Made by a program: the position numbers and the translations under genes | In this document: in pieces, positions 1 through 7,874 of the stretch | Layout: the number at the start of each line of letters is the position of its first letter | How positions within the stretch are numbered: the first letter of the stretch is position 1 | The notes under the pieces: generated by a model | The model's input: only the letters and a program-made list of their open reading frames with translations | What the model was told of the DNA's origin: nothing | Databases searched by the model: none | Source of the DNA: Sphingomonadales bacterium | GTDB taxonomy: Bacteria; Pseudomonadota; Alphaproteobacteria; Sphingomonadales; Sphingomonadaceae | Assembly: GCA_028868335.1 (NCBI GenBank) | Contig: JAGWUU010000006.1 | Coordinates: forward strand, 1-27,123 | Direction of reading: 5' to 3' | Length of the DNA stretch: 27,123 nt

Positions 1-618
1 ACTGACCTGGTTGTCAACCGCGCGGTCGAACAGGTGTGCCTCGCGACCCTGGACCATGTCGAGCAGCCGGTCACGATCCAGCACTTGCCGGGGGTGTTCG
101 AGAAAGGCCATCAACAGGCGGAATTCGACCGATGAAATCGAGATGAGCGCGCCTTCGCGATCGGTCAGCCGACGCTTGAGGGGATCGAGCGTCCAGCCCT
201 CGAACTCGAAGTTCTCGTCCTCGACAGGGGAGGTCCCGCCCTTGGCGGCGCGGCGGAGAACGGAGCGAATCCGGGCGACGAGCTCGCGCGGCTCGAAGGG
301 TTTGACGACATAGTCGTCAGCGCCGATCTCCAGCCCCACGACCCGGTCCATCGCTTCGCCGCGGGCCGTGAGCAGGATCGTCGGGATCGATCGCGTTTCC
401 GAGAGGTGGCGACACAGCGACAGGCCATCCTCGCCGGGCATCATGATGTCCAGCAGCACGAGGTCGGGGGTCTCCTCGCGCAGGCGGCTGCGCGCGTCGG
501 CTGCGCTGCCGGCCTCGGTAATGGCAAACCCCTGGCGCGAGAGGTACTCGGCCAGGGGTTGGCGCAACGTCTCCTCGTCATCGACGAGGAGAATGCGCGA
601 TGGTGAAACGTCGTCCAT
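1..618 (-). CDS. OmpR-family response regulator, partial (runs off left edge)
   Basis: The first 206 residues of a two-component response regulator are present and the frame is still open at the window edge. The receiver domain (about 8-120) has the acidic pair D13/D14, phospho-acceptor D57 in LLDIMMPGEDG, T84 in ILLTAR and K106 in the VVKPFEPRE segment, all the expected switch residues. After a short linker comes the start of an OmpR/PhoB winged-helix domain (about 130 onward, with the DPLKRRL and SSVEFRLL segments). It should be a DNA-binding transcription factor phosphorylated by a histidine kinase, probably encoded further left outside the window. It starts 30 bp after the EF-hand gene on the same strand, so the two are likely co-transcribed. 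The cognate kinase and target genes cannot be seen. Confidence 0.93.
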   Translation of the reverse strand, partial: MDDVSPSRILLVDDEETLRQPLAEYLSRQGFAITEAGSAADARSRLREETPDLVLLDIMMPGEDGLSLCRHLSETRSIPTILLTARGEAMDRVVGLEIGADDYVVKPFEPRELVARIRSVLRRAAKGGTSPVEDENFEFEGWTLDPLKRRLTDREGALISISSVEFRLLMAFLEHPRQVLDRDRLLDMVQGREAHLFDRAVDNQVS

Positions 619-648
619 GCTTGCCCCTGGGAAGAGTGCTCGCGATGG

Positions 649-1260
649 TCAGTTGGCCGGTGGCGGCGGCGGGGGCATGTCATCGCCCATCGGCGGCATG
701 TTCCCGCCGGGGCCGCGCATGCCCTTCATGTGTTCGCGCATCTTGCCGAAGGCGGCCTTGCGCTCTTCGGGGGTAAGCTTGCCGTCATGGTTGGTATCGG
801 CCTCGTCAAAGCGCTTGAGCGCGGCAGCCACGGCTTCCTGTTTGGTCACGACGCCATCCTTGTTGGCATCGGCCATTCCGGCCATGCCGCCCATGCGGTG
901 ACCGCCCATTCGGCCGTGGTCCATCTCGTGACCACCCATGCCTTCGCCGCCCATGCGGTGCCCTCTGCCCATGCCCATGTGCTGGTGCGCAGCAACGAAT
1001 TCGTCGCGCGAGATCGAGCCGTTGTGATCGGTGTCGATCTTGTCGAACATCTGGTTGATCATCACGGTGCGGTCGGCCTGGTCGATCTTGCCGTCATGGT
1101 TGAGGTCGTGTTTGTCGAACATCGCTTCGGCCTTGGCCTGGGCCTCGGCGCGGGTGATCGTTGCATTGCGGCCGGGGCCATGATCCTGCGCCGCCTGGGC
1201 AATCCCCACGGTGGCGAGGGCGAGTGCGGCCAGCGAAAGGCCCTTGGTAAGCGTGTTCAT
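649..1260 (-). CDS. Secreted EF-hand calcium-binding protein with Met/His/Gly-rich linker
   Basis: A 203-residue protein with an N-terminal signal peptide (about 1-23, cleavage near AQA/AQ). Four canonical EF-hand loops are visible: residues 52-63 (DLNHDGKIDQAD), 76-87 (DTDHNGSISRDE), 131-142 (DANKDGVVTKQE) and 155-166 (DTNHDGKLTPEE). Between the two EF pairs lies an unusual linker (about 93-129) made almost entirely of Met, His, Gly and Arg. The tail is Pro-rich with six prolines in a row. The ATG at 1260 was chosen because a strong GGAGGAAGG ribosome-binding site precedes it; the frame is open further upstream but without one. It is probably periplasmic and binds Ca2+; the linker could bind another metal. 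Its position directly before a response regulator suggests a sensing or buffering role, which is inference. Confidence 0.9.
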   Translation of the reverse strand: MNTLTKGLSLAALALATVGIAQAAQDHGPGRNATITRAEAQAKAEAMFDKHDLNHDGKIDQADRTVMINQMFDKIDTDHNGSISRDEFVAAHQHMGMGRGHRMGGEGMGGHEMDHGRMGGHRMGGMAGMADANKDGVVTKQEAVAAALKRFDEADTNHDGKLTPEERKAAFGKMREHMKGMRGPGGNMPPMGDDMPPPPPPAN

Positions 1261-1286
1261 GAGTGCCTTCCTCCAGAAAATAAGGT

Positions 1287-1341
1287 GAAGTCGCGGATCC
1301 CGGTCAAGGGGAGGGGAGGAACCGAGGGCACCCGCGACTTC
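1287..1341 (-). promoter_or_regulatory. Long-armed inverted repeat in EF-hand leader
   Basis: Two perfect 10-bp arms, GAAGTCGCGG (1287-1296) and CCGCGACTTC (1332-1341), flank a 35-nt pyrimidine/purine-biased spacer. The element lies 27-81 bp upstream of the EF-hand start codon, in the probable 5' untranslated region, and could form a stem presenting a large loop. Function is unknown. Confidence 0.5.
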
Positions 1342-1373
1342 CAATTACCGTTCTAGCCCCACCGTGTCGCGCG

Positions 1374-1404
1374 ATTATGTCGCTGGCGGGGAGATTTGTA
1401 TCAA
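1374..1404 (-). promoter_or_regulatory. Candidate promoter for EF-hand/response-regulator operon
   Basis: On the minus strand TTGATA (1404-1399) and CATAAT (1379-1374) resemble -35 and -10 boxes, separated by 19 bp, which is longer than ideal. They sit in the only AT-richer patch between the cupin stop and the EF-hand start, and transcription from here would include the inverted repeat at 1287-1341. Assignment is by eye only. Confidence 0.3.
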
Positions 1405-1411
1405 TTTGTCG

Positions 1412-1846
1412 CTACTGCGGCCTTTCGTTCAGTGGCACGAAAGGCATCTCGCGCGGACGGTGCTGCGTTCCCCACCCGGCCGTGATGAACAACACCTCCA
1501 CCTTGTCGGTGACGTCGGCGGTGTGCCAGGCTCCGGGTGGATTGATCGCGTAGTCCCCGCTTTCGAGAACGACCGTGCGATTTTCTCCGTCCGCCAGTTC
1601 CTGGTGAAGGGTGATCGTCCCGCTGAGGCAGAGTACCACCTCGTCGCCCTCGGGATGGACCTCCCAGCTGTCCCAGCTTTCGCTGAAGGAATGGACCGTC
1701 ACCAGCCGCCCTTCGCGCCCGTCGGTCTGGTGGCGGCCGACATAGTCGCCATACCATTCCATCGCCCCGGTAAATTCCGGTTCGGCGACGGCCGATGCTC
1801 CCAGCCCCAGATGCAGCGGAAACCGGGCGATGGGCGTTCCGGACAC
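1412..1846 (-). CDS. Cupin-domain protein
   Basis: A 144-residue protein with a single cupin fold. The conserved segments are a first motif around EVHPEGDEVVLCLSG (E/H ligands and a turn before the glycine) and a second around LESGDYAINPPGAWHTADV, with the expected Pro-Gly-x-x-His pattern. The N-terminal part carries the VTVHSFSESWDSWEVHP strand set. Cupins of this size can be metal-dependent enzymes or small-molecule sensors; no substrate can be read from the sequence. The start is a GTG at 1846 with a weak ribosome-binding site, and it follows the stop of the upstream VOC gene by 6 bp, so translational coupling to that gene is likely. Family assignment is secure, function is not. Confidence 0.85.
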   Translation of the reverse strand: MSGTPIARFPLHLGLGASAVAEPEFTGAMEWYGDYVGRHQTDGREGRLVTVHSFSESWDSWEVHPEGDEVVLCLSGTITLHQELADGENRTVVLESGDYAINPPGAWHTADVTDKVEVLFITAGWGTQHRPREMPFVPLNERPQ

Positions 1847-1852
1847 CGCTGC

Positions 1853-2224
1853 TCAGCCCATCACGAAAGCGTTGAGCTTGTTGCCATCTGGGTCGCGGAA
1901 GTAGGCGGCGTAGAATCCGCCGTCGCCGCGCGGACCGGGCGCGCCTTCATCGCTGCCGCCGTGGGCAAGCGCGATCTGGTAGAGCCGGTCGACCTGTTCG
2001 GGGTCCTTGGCCTCGAACGCGGCCATCACCCCGTTGCCGACCGTGGCCGGCTTGCCGTCGAAAGGCTTGGTCGCGGCGATGCCGCAGCCCGCACCGGGCG
2101 TGCCCCAGGCGATGAAGGTATCGAATTCCATCATTCGCGCGGTGCCCATTTCGGCGGCGATGGCGTCATAGAACTGCGCAGCGCGGGGCAGGTCGTTGGT
2201 CCCCACCGTGACGTAACCGATCAT
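1853..2224 (-). CDS. VOC-family (glyoxalase/bleomycin-resistance fold) protein
   Basis: A 123-residue single-domain vicinal-oxygen-chelate protein. It begins with the typical first strand and helix (MIGYVTVGTNDLPRAAQFYD), and ends with the usual GGFYAAYFRDPDGNKLNAFV block seen in the second beta-alpha-beta-beta-beta unit. The DPDGNKL motif contributes the family's acidic/metal-side residues. Members act as glyoxalases, dioxygenases, resistance proteins or unknown enzymes, and the specific reaction cannot be assigned. A strong GAAGGAGAAGG site precedes the ATG. It is the first gene of a two-gene minus-strand unit with the cupin protein, a pairing that suggests a small oxidative or detoxification module, though this is only inference. 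Confidence 0.9.
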   Translation of the reverse strand: MIGYVTVGTNDLPRAAQFYDAIAAEMGTARMMEFDTFIAWGTPGAGCGIAATKPFDGKPATVGNGVMAAFEAKDPEQVDRLYQIALAHGGSDEGAPGPRGDGGFYAAYFRDPDGNKLNAFVMG

Positions 2225-2275
2225 GATCCTTCTCCTTCGTGAGTCGCACGGAACATTAGAAGAACAAAACCGCCT

Positions 2276-4081
2276 TCACAAGGGGGCGCAAGCCAGCTTG
2301 AGCCAGGCCAGCGCGGCCCCTTCGAGCTGGGGCGCGAGAATTTGCTCGACCGTGGCGTGATAGGCGTTCCACCAGACGATCTCGTCACCGTCGAGCAGTG
2401 CGCGATCGACCAGCGCGGCGTCGATCGGAGCAAAGGTCAGCGTCTCGAAGCTGAAGTACTCACCTTCCTGCCCCGACACCGTGCGCGGTTCGACCAGGAT
2501 CAGGTTCTCGATGCGGATGCCGTATTCGCCCGCCTTGTAATAGCCGGGCTCGTTGGACAGGATCATCCCGGCGAGAAGTTCCTGCCCGGTCCCGGCCTGG
2601 CCCCCCTGGGCCTTGGCGATGCGCTGGGGCCCTTCGTGGACCGCAAGGAAACTGCCGACGCCGTGGCCGGTGCCGTGGGCGTAGTCGACCCCGGCCTGCC
2701 ACAGGAACTGGCGGGCAAGGGTATCGAGCTGGCTTCCCACCGTGCCACGCGGGAACACCGCGCGGGCCAGCGCGATGTGGCCCTTGAGGACGCGGGTGAA
2801 GCGGTCGCGCTGCTCTGCGTTCGGCTCACCAGGTCCGATCCAGACGGTGCGGGTGATGTCGGTCGTGCCGTCAGCGTATTGGCCGCCCGAATCGACCAGA
2901 TAGATCGAGCTCGGCGCGATCGGGATATTGGACTGTTCGTCGACCTTGTAGTGCGGGCTGGCGGCATGGCCACCGGCGGCGGAGATCGTGTCGAACGACA
3001 GGTCGCGCAGCAGGCCGGTATCCTCGCGGAAGGACTGGAGCCGGGCCGCGGCGGCCAGTTCGTCGATCCCCCCCTTGGGCGCTTCGACGCTCAGCCAGTG
3101 GAGGAACCGGGCGATCGCCGCGCCGTCGCGGGCCTGGGCGGCGCGCTGTCCGGCCTGCTCGGCCTCGTTCTTGACCGCCTTGGGCAGGACGGTCGGGTCG
3201 GTCAGTTCGATGACCTGCGCCCCCGCGCCCTTCAGCGCCGCGAAGATCGCCGCGACCGAGCGTTCGGGATCGACCGCGACCTTGCGCCCGGCAAGTGCCT
3301 GCAAGGAGGGAACGAACGCCTCGCGCGGGCGCACGGTCACCGCATTGCCAAGGTGGGCGCGCAACGCAGGTGTCACCTTGTCGTCGGCGATGAACAGTTC
3401 GGCCGTGCCATCGGCATGGGCGAGGACGAAGGACAAGGCGACCGGCGTGCGATCGACGTCGGCCCCGCGCATGTTGAGCAGCCACGCCACGCCATCGAGC
3501 GCCGAAACAACCGCCGCATCAAGCCCCTTGGCGGAGAGCCATTCGGCAACCTCGCTGCGTTTCGCCTCGCTCGATTTGCCCGCCAGTTCGGTCGGCTGGA
3601 CGATCGCCGGGGCCAGCGAGGGTTCCGGCCGGTCCTGCCATATCGCGTCGATCGGATTGCCATCGACCGGAACCAGTTCGCCGCCCGTCGCCGCCAGAGC
3701 GGCACTGGCGGCATCGACCCAGGGCTTGCCGTGGAGCCAGGCGTCGTAGCCGATACGCGCTCCTGCGGGTGCATTGGCGGCCAGCCAGGCCGCGATCGAG
3801 GTGGCGGGAACCGACTGGTATTCGTACAGTCGGCCATCGACCTGTTCCTGCACTTGCAGGGTGTAGCGGCCATCGACGAACATCGCGGCCTTGTCGGCCA
3901 GAACAGCGGCCGATCCCGCCGATCCGCCGAACCCGGTCAGCCAGCCGAGCCGCTGGGCATAGGCGCCGACATATTCGCTCATGTGCTCGTCCGAGATCGG
4001 CACGACGAAGCCATCGAGGCCGCGTTTTTTCAATTCCTTGCGCAGCGCATCGAGCCGCGCTTCGTGGGTGTTCATCAGCAT
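2276..4081 (-). CDS. pepP: Xaa-Pro aminopeptidase (M24B, three-domain aminopeptidase P)
   Basis: A 601-residue cytosolic metallo-aminopeptidase that removes N-terminal residues before proline. Two creatinase-type N-terminal domains (about 5-135 and 165-315) precede the pita-bread M24 domain (about 315-530) and a C-terminal extension (to 601), the layout of eukaryotic-type XPNPEP1 rather than the 440-residue E. coli enzyme. Dimetal ligands are visible: D397 (YLVDSGG), D408 (TTDITRT), H473 (HGTGHGVG), E511 (LSNEPGYY) and E525 (GIRIENL). The ATG at 4081 was preferred because an AGAAGGA site lies 9 bp upstream (4091-4097); the ATG at 4075 would be spaced too far, and one at 4126 would overlap the divergent gene. 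The 38-bp gap to the divergent oligopeptidase must hold both promoters. The symbol follows family usage. Confidence 0.93.
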   Translation of the reverse strand: MLMNTHEARLDALRKELKKRGLDGFVVPISDEHMSEYVGAYAQRLGWLTGFGGSAGSAAVLADKAAMFVDGRYTLQVQEQVDGRLYEYQSVPATSIAAWLAANAPAGARIGYDAWLHGKPWVDAASAALAATGGELVPVDGNPIDAIWQDRPEPSLAPAIVQPTELAGKSSEAKRSEVAEWLSAKGLDAAVVSALDGVAWLLNMRGADVDRTPVALSFVLAHADGTAELFIADDKVTPALRAHLGNAVTVRPREAFVPSLQALAGRKVAVDPERSVAAIFAALKGAGAQVIELTDPTVLPKAVKNEAEQAGQRAAQARDGAAIARFLHWLSVEAPKGGIDELAAAARLQSFREDTGLLRDLSFDTISAAGGHAASPHYKVDEQSNIPIAPSSIYLVDSGGQYADGTTDITRTVWIGPGEPNAEQRDRFTRVLKGHIALARAVFPRGTVGSQLDTLARQFLWQAGVDYAHGTGHGVGSFLAVHEGPQRIAKAQGGQAGTGQELLAGMILSNEPGYYKAGEYGIRIENLILVEPRTVSGQEGEYFSFETLTFAPIDAALVDRALLDGDEIVWWNAYHATVEQILAPQLEGAALAWLKLACAPL

Positions 4082-4119
4082 GGGTTGCAGTCCTTCTGCA
4101 CCCAACATAGAGCCGGACC

Positions 4120-6186
4120 ATGACACTTACCACACCCCCCGTCGCTGCGAAAAAGCCGCACGTCGAAACGCGCCATGGCGTAACCATCACCGACGATTAC
4201 GCGTGGCTGCGCGATCCCGGCTATCCCGAGGTTGGCGATGCGGAGATTCTTGCCCACCTCGAGGCGGAGAACGCCTGGTTCGAAGAGCGGATGAAAGCCC
4301 AGCACGACCGGGTCGATTCGCTGTTCAAGGAGATGCGCGCCCGGATCAAGGAGGCAGACGAATCGGTCCCGCAAAAGGACGGCGATTATCTCTACTGGAT
4401 CGCCTTCGAGGAGGGTGCCGAATACAAGAAATGGTGGCGCCGCCCGGTCGGCGCAAAGGATGATGGCAGCGCCGATCAGTTGATCCTCGACGAGGTGGCG
4501 CTGGCCGAGGGCAAGGATTATTTCCGGCTTGGCGCGCTGTCGGTATCGCATGATGGGCGGCTGCTCGCCTGGTCGGTCGACGACAACGGCTCGGAGAGGT
4601 TCACCGCGCGGATCAAGAACCTCGAGACGGGAGAGATCTTGCCCGACGAAATCCCCGGCACGCTTTCCTCGCTGGTCTGGGTCGCGGGCGACAGGGGGAT
4701 TGTTTACAGCCTCGCCAACGAACAGTGGCGCACCGACAATGCCCGGCTGCACTGGCTTGGCGCTTCAACCTCAAGTGACCTTGAACTTTACCATGAAGAC
4801 GACGACGGTTTCCGGGTCGGCGCTTCGCTTTCCGCCAATGAGCAATGGCTGATTATCGGCACGGCTGACAATGAAACCAGCGAGGTCCGTCTGGTTCCGG
4901 CCTCCGACCCGCTGGCCCACCCGGTTCTGGTGCGCGCGCGGGAGAAGGGTGTCGAATACGATGTCGACCTCCACGAGGACACGGTTTTCGTCCACACCAA
5001 TGACACGCACGAGAACTTTCGCCTTGCCACCGCGCACCTCTCGCATCCCGGTGACTGGACTACGCTGATCGAGGGATCGGACGAATTCTATCTCACTGGC
5101 TTCGCGCTGTTCCGCGATTTCTACGCGGTCGAGGGACGCCTTGCCGGGCTCGACCAGATCGAGGTGCGCTATTACGGCGATCCGGCGCGGGTCGAGCCGA
5201 TCGCGTTCCCCGAGGCGAGCTACAGCGCGGGCCTTGGCGACAATCCCGAATGGGCGGTCAGCACCCTGCGGTTGGCCTATGAATCCATGATAACCCCGGC
5301 GACCGTCTATGACTACAGCGTCGCCGCACGCAGCCTGACCGTCCTCAAGGTTCAGGAAATCCCCTCGGGTTACGACGCGTCGCTTTATGCGACCGAGCGG
5401 CTGGAAGTGACCGCGCGCGATGGCGCAAAGGTGCCGGTTTCGATCATGTACCGGCGCGACCGCAAGCCGGGCGGGCCGCTCTATCTCTATGCCTATGGCG
5501 CCTACGGCATTGGCCTGTCGCCGGACTTTTCGGCATCCATGCTCAGCCTGGTCGATCGTGGCTTCGCCTATGCCATCGCGCATATCCGCGGCGGCGACGA
5601 GCTTGGACGGGCCTGGTACAAGGCCGGGAAGCTGATGCAGCGGACCAACACCTTCAACGATTTCGTCGATGTCGCCAGCGATCTGGCTGCGCGCGGCTAC
5701 ACCGCAAGGGGCCGGATCGCGGCGACTGGCGGATCAGCCGGCGGCGAACTGATGGGCGCGGTGATCAATTCCGATCCCGGCCTGTGGGGCGTGGTCGTGG
5801 CGCATGTGCCCTTCGTCGATGTGGTCAACTCGATGGTCGATCCCACCCTTCCGCTCACGCCGGGCGAATGGCCCGAATGGGGCAATCCGGTCGAGGACAA
5901 GGCGGCCTTTGAGTACATGCTGTCCTATTCGCCCTACGATCGGGTTTCGGCGCAGGCCTACCCCCCACTGCTGGTGACGGCCGGCCTCAACGATCCGCGA
6001 GTGACCTATTGGGAGCCGGCCAAATGGGTCGCCAAGCTGCGCGAGCTCAAGACCGATGGCAACGAACTGCTGCTCAAGACCAACATGGGTGCGGGCCACG
6101 GTGGCAAGTCCGGCCGGTTCGAGAGCCTGAAGGAAACGGCGGAAGAGTTTGCTTTCATCCTGTGGCAGTTGAGCGCGACGGGATGA
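4120..6186 (+). CDS. ptrB: Oligopeptidase B (S9A serine peptidase)
   Basis: A 688-residue prolyl-oligopeptidase-family enzyme that cleaves small peptides, in oligopeptidase B after Lys/Arg. Residues about 8-410 form the N-terminal segment plus beta-propeller gate, and about 415-688 the alpha/beta-hydrolase domain. The catalytic triad is readable: S539 in GGSAGGELMGAV, D625 in TAGLNDPRV and H660 in GAGHGGKSGRF. The PFVDVVNSMVDPTLPLTPGE and EWPEWGNP segments are characteristic of oligopeptidase B and separate it from prolyl oligopeptidase proper. No signal peptide is seen, so it is probably cytosolic. It is divergent from the proline aminopeptidase with only 38 bp between them, and the two could cooperate in peptide turnover. 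Its stop overlaps the start of the thioesterase gene. Confidence 0.95.
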   Translation: MTLTTPPVAAKKPHVETRHGVTITDDYAWLRDPGYPEVGDAEILAHLEAENAWFEERMKAQHDRVDSLFKEMRARIKEADESVPQKDGDYLYWIAFEEGAEYKKWWRRPVGAKDDGSADQLILDEVALAEGKDYFRLGALSVSHDGRLLAWSVDDNGSERFTARIKNLETGEILPDEIPGTLSSLVWVAGDRGIVYSLANEQWRTDNARLHWLGASTSSDLELYHEDDDGFRVGASLSANEQWLIIGTADNETSEVRLVPASDPLAHPVLVRAREKGVEYDVDLHEDTVFVHTNDTHENFRLATAHLSHPGDWTTLIEGSDEFYLTGFALFRDFYAVEGRLAGLDQIEVRYYGDPARVEPIAFPEASYSAGLGDNPEWAVSTLRLAYESMITPATVYDYSVAARSLTVLKVQEIPSGYDASLYATERLEVTARDGAKVPVSIMYRRDRKPGGPLYLYAYGAYGIGLSPDFSASMLSLVDRGFAYAIAHIRGGDELGRAWYKAGKLMQRTNTFNDFVDVASDLAARGYTARGRIAATGGSAGGELMGAVINSDPGLWGVVVAHVPFVDVVNSMVDPTLPLTPGEWPEWGNPVEDKAAFEYMLSYSPYDRVSAQAYPPLLVTAGLNDPRVTYWEPAKWVAKLRELKTDGNELLLKTNMGAGHGGKSGRFESLKETAEEFAFILWQLSATG

Positions 6187-6593
6187 CCAACCGGCACACC
6201 CTGACCTTCACCGCGCTGCCAGACCACATCGACGAACTGGGCCATGTCAACAACGCGGTCTGGGTCGACTGGATCCAGCAGATCGCCACCGCGCACTGGG
6301 CGGCGGTCGCTTCGGCGGAGCATCAGGCGCAGTACATCTGGGTCGTGACCCGGCACGAGATCGACTACCGCGGCAACATCGGGCCGGGCGAGACGGTGAC
6401 GGCGGAGACGTTCATCCCCACCGGACCCACCGGCGCGCGGTTCGACCGGCGGGTCGATTTCCGCGATGCCGACGGAAAGGTAATCGTCAGCTCCAACACC
6501 ACCTGGGCGATGATCGACCGAGCCAGCGGGCGATTGGCGCGGGTGCGCGAGGACGTGGCCGCGCCGTTCCGGCCGTTCGGGGACGAGGGCTAG
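6183..6593 (+). CDS. Hotdog-fold acyl-CoA thioesterase
   Basis: A 136-residue protein of the 4-hydroxybenzoyl-CoA thioesterase/YbgC-FadM type. The diagnostic opening segment DELGHVNNAVWVDWIQQI contains the conserved aspartate-containing, HVNN-centred active-site helix, followed by the central strand segment VTRHEIDYRGNIGPGE and VTAETFIPTGP. Such enzymes hydrolyse acyl-CoA thioesters in the cytosol; chain length cannot be told from the sequence. Its ATG (6183-6185) overlaps the TGA of oligopeptidase B (6184-6186) in an ATGA arrangement, so translation is very likely coupled, although the two activities have no obvious metabolic link. A hairpin directly follows the stop. Confidence 0.88.
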   Translation: MTNRHTLTFTALPDHIDELGHVNNAVWVDWIQQIATAHWAAVASAEHQAQYIWVVTRHEIDYRGNIGPGETVTAETFIPTGPTGARFDRRVDFRDADGKVIVSSNTTWAMIDRASGRLARVREDVAAPFRPFGDEG

Positions 6594-6596
6594 CTC

Positions 6597-6623
6597 GTCG
6601 TCCCCGGTCAAGCCGGGGACGAC
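6597..6623. terminator. Perfect hairpin between convergent genes (bidirectional terminator/REP-like)
   Basis: Arms GTCGTCCCCGG (6597-6607) and CCGGGGACGAC (6613-6623) pair perfectly over 11 bp around a 5-nt loop. It fills the 31-bp gap between the stops of the thioesterase and alanine dehydrogenase genes, where one hairpin could end transcription from both sides. It lacks a T tract, so it may equally be a dispersed palindromic repeat. Confidence 0.65.
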
Positions 6624-6624
6624 G

Positions 6625-7740
6625 TCAACCCACCAATTCCGCCACCGGCACATAGTCATAGCCCAGCTCGCGCGCGACAGCCTCATAGGTCACCTTCCCG
6701 CCCGAGACGTTCAGCCCCTCGGCAAGGTGCGCGTTGGCCCTGAGCGCACCCTTCCAGCCCAGCTCGGCGATCCGCATCGCGTGCGGCAGGGTGACGTTGT
6801 TGAGCGCATAGGTGCTGGTCCGTGCCACAGCGCCGGGCATGTTGGCGACGCAGTAGTGGACGATCCCGTCGACAACGTAGGTCGGGTCGGCATGGGTGGT
6901 GGCATGGCTCGTCTCGAAGCATCCGCCCTGGTCGATCGCGACATCGACCAGCACCGCGCCCGGCTTCATGCACTTGAGCATGTCGCGCGTCACGATCTTG
7001 GGCGCGGCGGCGCCGGGGATCAGCACCGCGCCGATTACCAGGTCGGCCTCGCAGATCATCTGCTCGATGTTGGCGCGGTTGGAAAAACGTGTCTTGGCGC
7101 GGCTTTCGAAATGGATGCCGAGCCGCTCCAGCACTTCGGGATCGCGGTCGAGAATGGTGACGTCGGCGCCGAGGCCGACCGCCATCTGGGCGGCGTTGAA
7201 GCCGACCACGCCGCCGCCGATCACCATCACCTTGCCCGGCAGCACACCGGGAACGCCACCCAGCAGCACGCCGCGCCCGCCATGGGCCTTTTCCAGCGCG
7301 GTCGCTCCGGCCTGGATGCTCATCCGCCCGGCGACTTGGCTCATCGGCTTGAGCAGCGGCAGGGTGCCGCCCGGCCCGGTCACGGTTTCGTAGGCGATCG
7401 CGGTCACGCCCGACTTGACAAGATCGGCGGTCTGTTCGGGATCGGGAGCGAGGTGGAGGTAGGTGTAGAGGATCTGCCCTTCGTGCAGCATTGCGCGCTC
7501 GCCTGCCTGCGGTTCCTTGACCTTGACGATCATCTCGCAGCCTTCGAACACGGCCTTCGCGTCAGGCTTGATGATGCCGCCGGCCGCGGCATAGGCCTTG
7601 TCATCGGCGCCAATGCCCAGTCCGGCACCGCTCTGCACCCAGACCTCGTGCCCGTGGGCAACCAGCTCGCGCACCGATTCCGGCGTCAGGCCGACGCGGT
7701 ATTCATGGTTCTTGATTTCCTTGACGGTGCCAACGCGCAT
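6625..7740 (-). CDS. ald: Alanine dehydrogenase
   Basis: A 371-residue NAD-dependent enzyme interconverting L-alanine and pyruvate plus ammonia. The length is typical and key residues fall at the canonical positions: K75 in VKVKEPQ, H96 in TYLHLAPD and D270 in DVAIDQGG. The Rossmann glycine motif is at 174-180 (IGGGVVG) and the R15 substrate-binding region is in NHEYRVGLTP. The ATG at 7740 opens the conserved MRVGTVKEIKNHEYR start and has an AAGGAT ribosome-binding site 7 bp upstream, although the frame is open further back to 7833. The gene is divergent from an Lrp/AsnC-family regulator, the classic arrangement for alanine-inducible ald, so regulation by that neighbour is likely. It probably serves alanine catabolism or ammonia assimilation. 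Confidence 0.96.
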   Translation of the reverse strand: MRVGTVKEIKNHEYRVGLTPESVRELVAHGHEVWVQSGAGLGIGADDKAYAAAGGIIKPDAKAVFEGCEMIVKVKEPQAGERAMLHEGQILYTYLHLAPDPEQTADLVKSGVTAIAYETVTGPGGTLPLLKPMSQVAGRMSIQAGATALEKAHGGRGVLLGGVPGVLPGKVMVIGGGVVGFNAAQMAVGLGADVTILDRDPEVLERLGIHFESRAKTRFSNRANIEQMICEADLVIGAVLIPGAAAPKIVTRDMLKCMKPGAVLVDVAIDQGGCFETSHATTHADPTYVVDGIVHYCVANMPGAVARTSTYALNNVTLPHAMRIAELGWKGALRANAHLAEGLNVSGGKVTYEAVARELGYDYVPVAELVG

Positions 7741-7856
7741 GACGCTATCCTTGTCCCATTGGCCCGGTGAACGGGCCTTCTTGTCCGACAGGATACGCTC
7801 TTCGCAGCCGAATGTTTCCCCAAACTTCGTCATTGATCGCGGGTGTTTTGGTGATA

Positions 7857-7874
7857 TTTCCCGGTAATGGGAAA
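7857..7874. promoter_or_regulatory. Palindrome over the Lrp-type regulator start codon (candidate operator)
   Basis: TTTCCC (7857-7862) and GGGAAA (7869-7874) are perfect inverted half-sites with a 6-bp spacer. The spacer and right arm contain the ATG of the regulator gene. Nearby, GATATTTCCCG and CGGGAAAATATT extend a second, imperfect symmetry. Binding by the regulator itself would give autorepression; this is inferred from position. Confidence 0.4.

Noticed and set aside
2342..4123. A long plus-strand open frame opposite the Xaa-Pro aminopeptidase
   Set aside because: It is a composition shadow of the M24 gene, with no recognisable motif and no ribosome-binding site.
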